Shown here piece by piece: positions 10,071 through 16,144 of a stretch of DNA of 64,000 nt (position 1 is the stretch's first letter; every line of letters begins with the position of its first letter). The notes under the pieces were generated by a model. It was not told where the DNA came from, did no database searches, and worked only from the letters and a program-made list of their open reading frames with translations. A program made the position numbers and the translations under genes. This DNA is from Oliverpabstia intestinalis. Its GTDB lineage: Bacteria; Bacillota; Clostridia; Lachnospirales; Lachnospiraceae. Location: contig NZ_VUMS01000013.1 in the NCBI RefSeq assembly GCF_009696065.1, positions 35,805 through 99,804 on the forward strand, in the 5' to 3' direction.

Positions 10071-11740
10071 GACAGAAAATTTTAAAGCAGGTTGGAGTCC
10101 TTTTGACGGTCTCCATTCTGCTTACCTTTTTAGTTGTCAGCCTGACAATGTACAGTAAATTTAACGGATACATGCACGACAGTGTACGGGAAGAAGCGGA
10201 ATACATCAGAGTAGCAATTGAGGAAACGGAAGGCGACTATCTGAACGAGAAAATCAGCAGTCTGAAGTCGGATAACAGGATCACACTGTTAAATACAGAT
10301 GGTACGGTGTTGTACGATTCGCTGGAAGATGCATCTGCCATGGGAAACCACGGTAACCGCCCGGAAGTAAAGGAAGCAGAAAAAAAAGGCTCCGGTGAGA
10401 TGCTGCGATATTCGGAAACACTGGACAAACAGACTTTTTACTACGCTATCCTGTTGGAGGACGGAAAAATTCTCCGTGTATCAAGAAGCATCGATTCTGT
10501 TCTTGGGTATCTGCAGTCAGGGATTACACTGGTGGCTGTTTTGGTGTTGGCAATCATCGGAATAGCGTTTTTTGTGATTCAGAACCAGACAAAAAAACTA
10601 GTGGAACCAATCAATACGATGGATCTGGAACACCCGCTGCGACATGTGGAATATGAAGAATTACGACCGCTTCTGATGCGTGTACATGAACAGAACAGAC
10701 AGATTGCCGGACAGATCCAGGAATTGAAAGAACGTCATGAAGAATATCTGGCAATTACAGAAAATATGAAAGACGGTCTTGTGGTTGCAAGTCAGACAGA
10801 AGTATTGTCGATCAACAAAGCGGCCCAGGAACTGTTCCAGGTACAGGCGAGCGATTGTATCCGAAGACCAATCAGCCGTGTAAGCCGGAATAAAGAATTG
10901 AAAAAAGCACTGGATGGAGCATTGGCAGGCGAGCATATCGAGACGGTGCTTGAAACTCATGGACGATTCTACCAGCTTCTTGCCAATCCGGTAAAGGTAA
11001 CGGGAAAAACGTATGGTGCAGTAATTATGGTGTGGGATATCACAGAAAAAAATGCCGCGGAACAGATGCGGAGAGAATTTTCTGCTAACGTATCTCATGA
11101 ATTAAAAACTCCGCTGATGTCGATCTCCGGATATGCGGAACTGATTGAAAATGGCATGGTTCAGCCGGCAGACATTCCGGAATTCGCCTCCAGGATCCAT
11201 CAGGAAGCCAATCGACTTACTGCATTGGTACAGGATATTATCCAGTTATCAAAACTGGAAGAGGGAACCAGTCAGATGCAGGAAGAAGTTGTGGATCTCT
11301 ATGAACTGGCGGAAGACATCGGAGCTACCCTTCATCATGCGGCCAAGAAAAAAGATATCACGATGAAAATCGAAGGAGCAACACAGGAAATTACAGGTGT
11401 GCGTCAGATCTTATATGAGATGTTGTATAATCTGATGGATAATGGTATTAAGTACAATGTGGAACATGGAATATTATGGGTACGGATGTGGAAAACTACA
11501 GATAAAATATACTGGCAGGTGGAGGACACCGGAATAGGAATTGCCAAAGAAGAACAGGAGCGAGTTTACGAACGCTTTTATCGTGTAGATAAAAGTCATT
11601 CCAGGCAGACTGGCGGTACAGGACTGGGACTGTCTATCGTAAAACACGGCGCAGCCCTTCATCATGCCCAGATCCGAACCGAAAGCCAGCCGGGCCAGGG
11701 AACCAAAATCACCATAGGATTTCCTCTGGATCCAATATAA
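10067..11740 (+). CDS. PhoR-like sensor histidine kinase
   Basis: 557 residues: a first membrane segment (about 9-29), an extracytoplasmic sensor of about 115 residues, a second membrane segment (about 148-168), a linker and a PAS-like domain (about 225-325). Then come HisKA with FSANVSHELKTPL (phospho-acceptor His344) and a HATPase_c domain with N box NLMDNGIKYN, G1 DTGIGI and G2 GGTGLGLSIVKH. This is the PhoR layout. It pairs with the regulator through an ATGA overlap. Signal: phosphate limitation by context, possibly via the PhoU domain of the upstream transporter. Confidence 0.92.
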   Translation: MRQKILKQVGVLLTVSILLTFLVVSLTMYSKFNGYMHDSVREEAEYIRVAIEETEGDYLNEKISSLKSDNRITLLNTDGTVLYDSLEDASAMGNHGNRPEVKEAEKKGSGEMLRYSETLDKQTFYYAILLEDGKILRVSRSIDSVLGYLQSGITLVAVLVLAIIGIAFFVIQNQTKKLVEPINTMDLEHPLRHVEYEELRPLLMRVHEQNRQIAGQIQELKERHEEYLAITENMKDGLVVASQTEVLSINKAAQELFQVQASDCIRRPISRVSRNKELKKALDGALAGEHIETVLETHGRFYQLLANPVKVTGKTYGAVIMVWDITEKNAAEQMRREFSANVSHELKTPLMSISGYAELIENGMVQPADIPEFASRIHQEANRLTALVQDIIQLSKLEEGTSQMQEEVVDLYELAEDIGATLHHAAKKKDITMKIEGATQEITGVRQILYEMLYNLMDNGIKYNVEHGILWVRMWKTTDKIYWQVEDTGIGIAKEEQERVYERFYRVDKSHSRQTGGTGLGLSIVKHGAALHHAQIRTESQPGQGTKITIGFPLDPI

Positions 11741-11744
11741 TGAT

Positions 11745-11827
11745 GATACCAGGGTCAAAAGATCTGAAATCTGATGCAGGCTTGCTTGTAGGAAGATTTC
11801 AGACCATTTGACTCTGGTATCTTTTTT
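11745..11827. terminator. Long-stem bidirectional terminator between phoR-like gene and mnmM
   Basis: Two 27-base arms, from GATACCAGGGTCAAA to TCTGAAATC and the complement ending TTTGACTCTGGTATC, pair with about four mismatches. TTTTTT follows on the plus strand (11822-11827). The two flanking genes are convergent. Confidence 0.85.
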
Positions 11828-11847
11828 ACCAACTTTCCGTTTTCCCT

Positions 11848-12420
11848 CTACATCTTATAAATTATCACAGGAATCGGCGGATGATTCGGTCGATTATAAT
11901 AACAGGAAAGTACCACCAGATATTTCTTTGAATCCAATCCCTTCAGATAATCCAGTACACCGTCCCGTTCTTCAAAGCCACTATCACCTCCACTGTAAAT
12001 ACAAAGACTGATGCATCCGCCTGTCTTTAAAAGTTCCAGTCCTTGTTCCAGTGCTACAATTGTTGACTCTTTGTGGGTGGCGATCGAATGATCTCCCGAA
12101 GGAAGATATCCAAGATTAAAAACGATACAGGAAACCGTTCCCGGGTCTGCGTAAGAAGACATGTGTGCATGGCTGTCCAGTAAAAGTTGTACGGGTGCCA
12201 GATGTTCGTGTTCCTGTAAAAGTGCTTTGGTGGAATCAAGGGCAGCCTGCTGAATATCAAAAGCCAGGACACATCCGGACGGACCAGCCAGCTGGCTTAA
12301 AAATAATGTATCACGGCCGTTTCCCATGGTAGCATCGATACACAGATCTCCCGGCTTTATTTGGGTACGGATGACAGAACGGTACCATTCGGTGACCTGA
12401 TATGGGTTTGTCTTTTTCAT
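11848..12420 (-). CDS. mnmM: tRNA 5-aminomethyl-2-thiouridine methyltransferase (YtqB/MnmM family)
   Basis: Class I SAM-dependent methyltransferase of the former 'putative rRNA methylase' family. Its Bacillus member YtqB was later shown to make the last methyl transfer to mnm5(s2)U at the tRNA wobble position, and was renamed MnmM. The SAM site is CIDATMGNGRDTLFLSQLAG (about residues 27-46), with VLAFDIQ next. FNLGYLPSGDHSI is the family signature. I chose ATG 12420 (MKKTNPYQVTEWY) behind AGAAAGG. The open frame continues upstream only because it reads through the repeat at 12448. The mRNA leader from the promoter at 12697 contains that whole repeat. Confidence 0.88.
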   Translation of the reverse strand: MKKTNPYQVTEWYRSVIRTQIKPGDLCIDATMGNGRDTLFLSQLAGPSGCVLAFDIQQAALDSTKALLQEHEHLAPVQLLLDSHAHMSSYADPGTVSCIVFNLGYLPSGDHSIATHKESTIVALEQGLELLKTGGCISLCIYSGGDSGFEERDGVLDYLKGLDSKKYLVVLSCYYNRPNHPPIPVIIYKM

Positions 12421-12447
12421 AAAACATTTACCTTTCTGTGAAGAATG

Positions 12448-12681
12448 GTAACTGTTCAGTACCTTCACAGTTACGTGCCAAAATGCATTTAAACGATAAA
12501 AATACGCTTTGCGAGTTTTTATCGTTATCGCGGCACTCCTCAAGGTTCCGTGCAAGCACGGACTTTGACTCGTTGCTCGCGTAAATCACCTCCGGTGATG
12601 GCATTTTGGCTTGTATGTCTTGGGATTTTGGCATATTTATGCCAAAACACCTCGCGGTACAGTGGTTACTGAATAGTTACG
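12448..12681. repeat. Long GTAACTRTTCAG palindromic element, interrupted copy
   Basis: The 234-bp element starts GTAACTGTTCAGTACC and ends GGTTACTGAATAGTTACG, imperfect terminal inverted repeats. The body is nearly the same as the 165-bp element at 37181: hairpin TTCAGTACCTTCACAGTTACG, left arm CCAAAATGCATTTAAACGAT, loop CGCTTTGCG, right arm GTTTTTATCGTT. Here the right arm is broken by about 70 bp of foreign sequence (12527-12597), then resumes at GGCATTTTGGCTTGTATGTC. A second hairpin, TTTTGGCAT / ATGCCAAAA, follows. No transposase is encoded. It sits in the mnmM 5' leader. Confidence 0.9.
12527..12585 (-). repeat. Second repeat type inserted in the long element
   Basis: Read on the minus strand this begins TTACGCGAGCAACGAGTC and passes AAAGTCCGTGCTTGCACGG to GGAGTGCCGCGATAACGA. 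Roughly four fifths of its bases match 18588-18657 on the plus strand (TTACGCGAACAACAAGT, AAAGTCTGTGCTTGCA, CGAGTGTCGCGATGACGA). It contains the palindrome CCGTGCAAGCACGG. Confidence 0.75.
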
Positions 12682-12696
12682 AAGAATGTTACAAAT

Positions 12697-12725
12697 ATTA
12701 TAAACATCTGAAAGAAAAAAGTAAA
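12697..12725 (-). promoter_or_regulatory. mnmM promoter
   Basis: On the minus strand TTTACT (12725-12720), 17 bases, TATAAT (12702-12697). Transcription would start near 12690, giving a leader of about 270 nt that holds the entire repeat at 12448-12681. Confidence 0.65.
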
Positions 12726-12745
12726 CGGAAAAAGAAGTAGAATAC

Positions 12746-12774
12746 TTGCAGTTTCAGACAAAAGCAGGTATCAT
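12746..12774 (+). promoter_or_regulatory. Promoter of the CapA-like gene
   Basis: TTGCAG (12746-12751), 17 bases, TATCAT (12769-12774). The predicted start of transcription (about 12781) lies only five bases before ATG 12786. Confidence 0.55.
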
Positions 12775-12785
12775 GAAGAATAAGC

Positions 12786-14045
12786 ATGGAAAAACAATAC
12801 ATCAGAAGAAGCAAAGAGTACAGACAGAAAGTTGGCGATAAAATGGATAAAAAACGGCAAAGAAAAAAATCTAGGAGACGGCGATTGAGTCATCGACAAA
12901 AAATTGTGTACATGCAGATCGGAGCCATCACCGTTGCTATTTTTCTGGCACTTCTTGTGGGAGCAGCAGCACTTACCAAAGTGCTGAATCGGCGAGAGGT
13001 ACAGACGGATCAAAAAAATGCAAAACAAGAACAGCAGGAAGAAAAAATAGCATCGGAAGATGACAATTCTGCGGACAGTACGTCCGGAGACTCCCGGAAT
13101 GAACCAACGACACCCGAACCGACAGGTGAACCGGTTTCTATCACGGTCAGTATGGTGGGTGACTGTACGCTGGGAACGGATATAAACTTTGATCAGAGCA
13201 CCAGTTTTGATGCGTTTTATCAGATGAAAAACGATCCGGGATACTTTTTCCAGAATGTAAAAGAAATATTTACAGCGGACGATCTCACTGTGGCAAATAT
13301 GGAAGGAACGCTGACAACCTCCGATGCCCGACAGGAAAAAACATTTGCTTTCAAAGGTGATCCTTCTTATACAGAGATCCTTACCCGGGGTGGCGTGGAG
13401 GCCACCAACCTTGCCAACAACCACAGTCATGATTACGGAGATCAGAGTTATGAAGATACGATTCAGTATCTGGAGGCAGCCGGAATTACGACTTTTGGCT
13501 ATGATCGGACAGCTGTGATGGATGTAAAAGGCATCAAAGTGGGACTGATCGGAATCTATGAACTGAAAGACGGGATCGGTAGACAACAGCAGGTTATTGA
13601 TACCATACAGGAGGTAAAGAATCAGGGAGCCCAGGTAATCATTGTAAGCTTCCACTGGGGAACGGAAAAATCGAACATTCCGGACGATGCCCAGAAAACA
13701 CTGGCTCATCTGGCAATTGATCAGGGAGCAGATCTGGTAGTAGGACATCATCCACATGTTCTTCAGGGAATAGAAAAATATCAGGGAAAAAATATTGTAT
13801 ACAGTCTTGGAAACTTCTGCTTTGGCGGAAACAAGAATCCGTCAGATAAGGATACGATGATTTTTCAGCAGACCTTTACTGTTGAAAACGGGAAACTGGC
13901 AGAAGACGATGTGACCAATATTATCCCCTGTTCTCTTTCTTCGGAGTCCGGGTATAATAATTATCAGCCCATGGTTCTGGAAGGAAGTGAAAAAGAGCGT
14001 GTACTTCAGAAGATAGAGGATTTCAGTACAGCCATCAATCAGTAA
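12786..14045 (+). CDS. CapA family protein (PGA_cap metallophosphatase fold)
   Basis: A 419-residue protein: basic N-terminus, one membrane segment (about residues 42-66, MQIGAITVAIFLALLVGAAAL), a Glu/Gln/Ser/Thr-rich linker (about 70-115), then the CapA domain. Motifs: VSMVGDCTLG, VANMEGTLT, NLANNHSHDYG, IVSFHWGTE, VVGHHPHVLQG and YSLGNFCFGG, which provide the Asp/Asn/His metal ligands of this calcineurin-like fold. In Bacillus CapA takes part in poly-gamma-glutamate export, but stand-alone homologues in gut Clostridia have no proven role. No capB or capC is near. The start is uncertain: ATG 12786 is nearly leaderless from the visible promoter, and ATG 12843 is the alternative. Confidence 0.85.
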   Translation: MEKQYIRRSKEYRQKVGDKMDKKRQRKKSRRRRLSHRQKIVYMQIGAITVAIFLALLVGAAALTKVLNRREVQTDQKNAKQEQQEEKIASEDDNSADSTSGDSRNEPTTPEPTGEPVSITVSMVGDCTLGTDINFDQSTSFDAFYQMKNDPGYFFQNVKEIFTADDLTVANMEGTLTTSDARQEKTFAFKGDPSYTEILTRGGVEATNLANNHSHDYGDQSYEDTIQYLEAAGITTFGYDRTAVMDVKGIKVGLIGIYELKDGIGRQQQVIDTIQEVKNQGAQVIIVSFHWGTEKSNIPDDAQKTLAHLAIDQGADLVVGHHPHVLQGIEKYQGKNIVYSLGNFCFGGNKNPSDKDTMIFQQTFTVENGKLAEDDVTNIIPCSLSSESGYNNYQPMVLEGSEKERVLQKIEDFSTAINQ

Positions 14046-14076
14046 CCAGATGAGTGACAGAAAAAAGAGGATAACG

Positions 14077-14529
14077 ATGAGAAAAGAAGAATTTTTGGAA
14101 AAACTGCGGGCACGGCTGTCTCAGACCATGTCTCAACAGGAAGTGACAGCACAGATCCGTTATTATGAAAACTATATTCAGGAACAGATGCAAAATGGCA
14201 GATCAGAGGAAGAAGTACTGACAGAGCTTGGAGATCCTCTGCTGATTGCGAAAACACTGATGGATGTACAGGAGACGCAGGAAGAGTACAGCCATCCGGA
14301 GAGCAATATTTATGAGGAACGGGGTGGACAGGAGAGCGGTGATACACAGAGAGAACTGCATCGTATGGAAATAAAGACCAGGGGAGGCAGCCTGCTGGCG
14401 GCTGTCATTTTTGTTGTGGCTGTGGCAATGATCCTGTGGGCAGCCGGGACAGTGCTCATTCATCTGCTCCCGATATTGATCCCGTTAATGATAGTTTTAT
14501 TGGTTGTGGCATATTTTAAACAAAAATAA
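14077..14529 (+). CDS. DUF1700-like (HAAS-domain) membrane protein
   Basis: The 150-residue product starts MRKEEFLEKLRARLSQTMSQQEVTAQIRYYENYI, the HAAS helical signature also seen in DUF1700 proteins, which sit beside PadR-type regulators in other genomes. LGDPLLIAKTL follows. Two close hydrophobic segments (about 107-125 and 128-146) end the protein with a short Lys-rich tail. AGAGG seven bases before ATG 14077 decides this start over ATG 14050. No PadR gene is nearby, so the usual partner is absent. It follows the CapA-like gene by 31 bases and is likely co-transcribed with it. Function unknown. Confidence 0.8.
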   Translation: MRKEEFLEKLRARLSQTMSQQEVTAQIRYYENYIQEQMQNGRSEEEVLTELGDPLLIAKTLMDVQETQEEYSHPESNIYEERGGQESGDTQRELHRMEIKTRGGSLLAAVIFVVAVAMILWAAGTVLIHLLPILIPLMIVLLVVAYFKQK

Positions 14530-14535
14530 GAAAAA

Positions 14536-14574
14536 GCAGAAGTTACGTGAAAAAAACGAAACTTCTGCTTTTTT
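14536..14574 (+). terminator. Terminator of the CapA-DUF1700 unit
   Basis: GCAGAAGTT / AACTTCTGC, nine perfect pairs, followed by TTTTTT. Confidence 0.85.
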
Positions 14575-14639
14575 CCTGCAGGGAAAGAAAATAATAAAAC
14601 AGAAAAGTGGGGACAAATCCCAGAAAAACATGGTTTCAG

Positions 14640-14750
14640 ACAAAGAGAAAGACCAGTAGGGGAGCTACTGGCCTTTCGAGGGGAGTATAAATAATTAATA
14701 AGGGGTTATTAATTGTAAAAAAAATTTTTGAAGGGTAAATTCTTTTTACA
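14640..14750 (-). ncRNA. Candidate C-rich regulatory small RNA
   Basis: No protein is encoded in 14575-14891. On the minus strand a sigma-A promoter (14785-14757) leads to about 110 nt. First comes hairpin AATTAATAA-CCCC-TTATTAATT (14714-14693), nine perfect pairs with CCCC as the loop. Then an unpaired linker holds ACTCCCCTC (14686-14678). Then a 13-pair terminator hairpin, GAAAGGCCAGTAG / CTACTGGTCTTTC with loop CTCCC (about 14677-14647), is followed by T-rich sequence. One pair is G-U on the minus strand but would be A-C on the plus strand, which supports minus transcription. Exposed CCCCU motifs recall sRNAs that pair with ribosome sites. Not recognised as a known family. Confidence 0.6.
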
Positions 14751-14756
14751 GGTTTG

Positions 14757-14785
14757 ATTATAATACAGATCATTTGAAAATGCAA
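14757..14785 (-). promoter_or_regulatory. Promoter of the candidate small RNA
   Basis: On the minus strand TTGCAT (14785-14780), 17 bases, TATAAT (14762-14757), a consensus -10 at ideal spacing. Confidence 0.65.
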
Positions 14786-14891
14786 CAAAGAAATGAATAA
14801 AGTCCCTTATTTTTGACATACTAACTCTGTAAATGAAACCGATGATTCAACGGAACATTTACAAAACAAGGATGAGCAGGAGGAAATACAC

Positions 14892-15062
14892 ATGTCTAAA
14901 AACTACAACAGGTGCAGCGAAGAGAACAAAGAAACTGACAAATACGGTATGACAGACAAGACAAATGAGAATGTCAAAACACAGAAAAAAGAAAATCGTT
15001 ATGGCTCTGACAGCTATGACAAGAGCAGCACCAATCGTTACAGCGATAAAAACAGACAGTAA
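14892..15062 (+). CDS. Small hydrophilic protein, 56 residues
   Basis: The ORF reads MSKNYNRCSEENKETDKYGM and continues to NRYSDKNRQ. It is preceded by a strong GCAGGAGG ribosome site ending seven bases before the ATG. The composition is extreme: mostly Lys, Asp, Glu, Asn, Ser, Tyr and Thr, with almost no hydrophobic residues. It should be intrinsically disordered and cytosolic. Tyr recurs in short motifs (KYG, RYG, SYD, RYS). Such proteins include stress- and spore-related hydrophilins, but I recognise no family. An 11-pair hairpin at 15070 follows its stop. No clear promoter is visible upstream. Confidence 0.6.
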   Translation: MSKNYNRCSEENKETDKYGMTDKTNENVKTQKKENRYGSDSYDKSSTNRYSDKNRQ

Positions 15063-15069
15063 AAAAACA

Positions 15070-15100
15070 GTCTGTCCCGGAATTTTCCACCGGGACAGAC
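15070..15100 (+). other. Perfect 11-base hairpin after the small protein gene
   Basis: GTCTGTCCCGG pairs with CCGGGACAGAC around nine bases. There is no T run after it, so it is more likely a 3'-end stabiliser or a weak terminator than a classical terminator. Confidence 0.5.
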
Positions 15101-15171
15101 CGGTACATAAAAGATTACGGATGTGCGGTCGGTGGAACGTGTGCATAAGATAAGAAAAAAGGAGTTTGGTT

Positions 15172-15480
15172 GTGGATATACCTCTGGTCTCTCCACGAAA
15201 GCTGGACCAGTACGTAGCCCGTTATCCGGGGGTCTGGATCGTTGATGTACGTTCCGGGGAAGAATACCGCAGATCACATATCCGATACGCAGTGAACATC
15301 CCTTATGAACCTGGAAAGGAGTGGGATCTGCCGGGAGAAAAAGAGATTGTGGTGTACTGTGAACGGGGAGCTACCAGCATGGCGGCAGTCCGGGAGATGA
15401 TACGACAGGGATACTGTGCCCTTTCCGTGGCAGGAGGAATTACAGAATATAAAGGAAGAAATCTTGTGTTTTCCGAATAA
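15172..15480 (+). CDS. Rhodanese-like sulfurtransferase, single domain
   Basis: A 102-residue single rhodanese domain. IVDVRSGEEYRRSHIRYAVNIP is the CH2A-type signature and VVYCERGATSMAAV holds the active-site cysteine (residue 63 from this start). Single-domain rhodaneses carry persulfide sulfur for thiolation or detoxification; the partner here is unknown. I take GTG 15172, seven bases after AAGGAG; a TTG at 15166 would be too close to that site. No neighbour suggests a pathway. Confidence 0.85.
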   Translation: MDIPLVSPRKLDQYVARYPGVWIVDVRSGEEYRRSHIRYAVNIPYEPGKEWDLPGEKEIVVYCERGATSMAAVREMIRQGYCALSVAGGITEYKGRNLVFSE

Positions 15481-15507
15481 TCATAGTAGAATAAAGCATA
15501 ATGTAAA

Positions 15508-15535
15508 CGTAACTGTGAGGGTACTGAACAGTTAC
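15508..15535. repeat. Hairpin copy of the GTAACTRTTCAG repeat
   Basis: CGTAACTGTGAGGGTACTGA is followed by ACAGTTAC. The ends pair as a hairpin. It lies in the leader of the yfcE-like gene, in the same orientation relative to the downstream gene as the copy before prfA. Confidence 0.8.
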
Positions 15536-15560
15536 TATGTAAATTTTAAAATGTAGAAAA

Positions 15561-15583
15561 AGAGGACGGTACTGCCGTCCTCT
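15561..15583 (+). other. Hairpin just before the yfcE-like ribosome site
   Basis: AGAGGACGG pairs with CCGTCCTCT around TACTG. AAAGGAG follows at 15587. With no T run it cannot be a standard terminator; it may be a leader or processing structure. Confidence 0.5.
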
Positions 15584-15601
15584 GACAAAGGAGAAAAGTC
15601 A

Positions 15602-16144
15602 ATGAAATATATGATTGCCTCAGATATTCATGGATCTGCCTGGTATTGCAGAAAAATGATGGAAGCTCTGGAAAAAGAGCAGGCAGATCGTCTGATTCTG
15701 CTGGGGGACCTGTTGTATCATGGTCCGCGAAATGATCTTCCCAAGGAATATGCACCAAAAGAAGTGATTCGGATGCTGAATAAAGAAAAGAACCGGATCT
15801 ATAATGTGAGAGGAAACTGTGATGCGGAAGTGGACCAGATGGTACTGGAATTTCCGGTACTGGCAGATTATGGCTGGATGGAAATTGACGGGAAAACATT
15901 CTATATGAGCCATGGGCATATTTATAACGAACATAATCTGCCACCGTTAAAACCGGGCGATATTTTCATGCATGGGCATACTCATGTACTCAGGGCGGAA
16001 AAAGTAGGGGATATCACGATCCTGAATCCGGGTTCCGTGTCGATTCCGAAGGAAGGGAATCCGCCTACCTATGCAATACTGGAAAACAGTCGATTCACCA
16101 TCAAAACATTCGATGAAGAAATAATAAAGGAATATGATTTATGA
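15602..16144 (+). CDS. yfcE: YfcE-type metallophosphodiesterase
   Basis: A 180-residue calcineurin-fold phosphodiesterase, close in length to E. coli YfcE (184). Metal-binding motifs in order: ASDIHGS (D8, H10), LLGDLLYHGPRND, VRGNCDAEVD, MSHGH and HGHTHVLRA. The family hydrolyses phosphodiester model substrates in vitro with Mn2+; the cellular substrate is unknown. It heads an operon of four genes, each overlapping the next by four bases. Ribosome site AAAGGAGAAAAG. Confidence 0.9.
   Translation: MKYMIASDIHGSAWYCRKMMEALEKEQADRLILLGDLLYHGPRNDLPKEYAPKEVIRMLNKEKNRIYNVRGNCDAEVDQMVLEFPVLADYGWMEIDGKTFYMSHGHIYNEHNLPPLKPGDIFMHGHTHVLRAEKVGDITILNPGSVSIPKEGNPPTYAILENSRFTIKTFDEEIIKEYDL

Noticed and set aside
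12421..12634. N-terminal extension of mnmM and a separate frame over the repeat at 12448
   Set aside because: They translate the repeat element (peptides such as [11 protein letters not shown] recur at other copies). The true mnmM start has AGAAAGG at 12426-12432.
12786..14045. Capsule (poly-gamma-glutamate) locus
   Set aside because: Only a CapA-like protein is present. capB, capC and capE/D homologues are absent from the surroundings.
14805..14850. TTGACA near 14813 as promoter of the 56-residue protein gene
   Set aside because: No acceptable -10 lies 16-18 bases downstream; the nearest candidates are at 11 or 22 bases.
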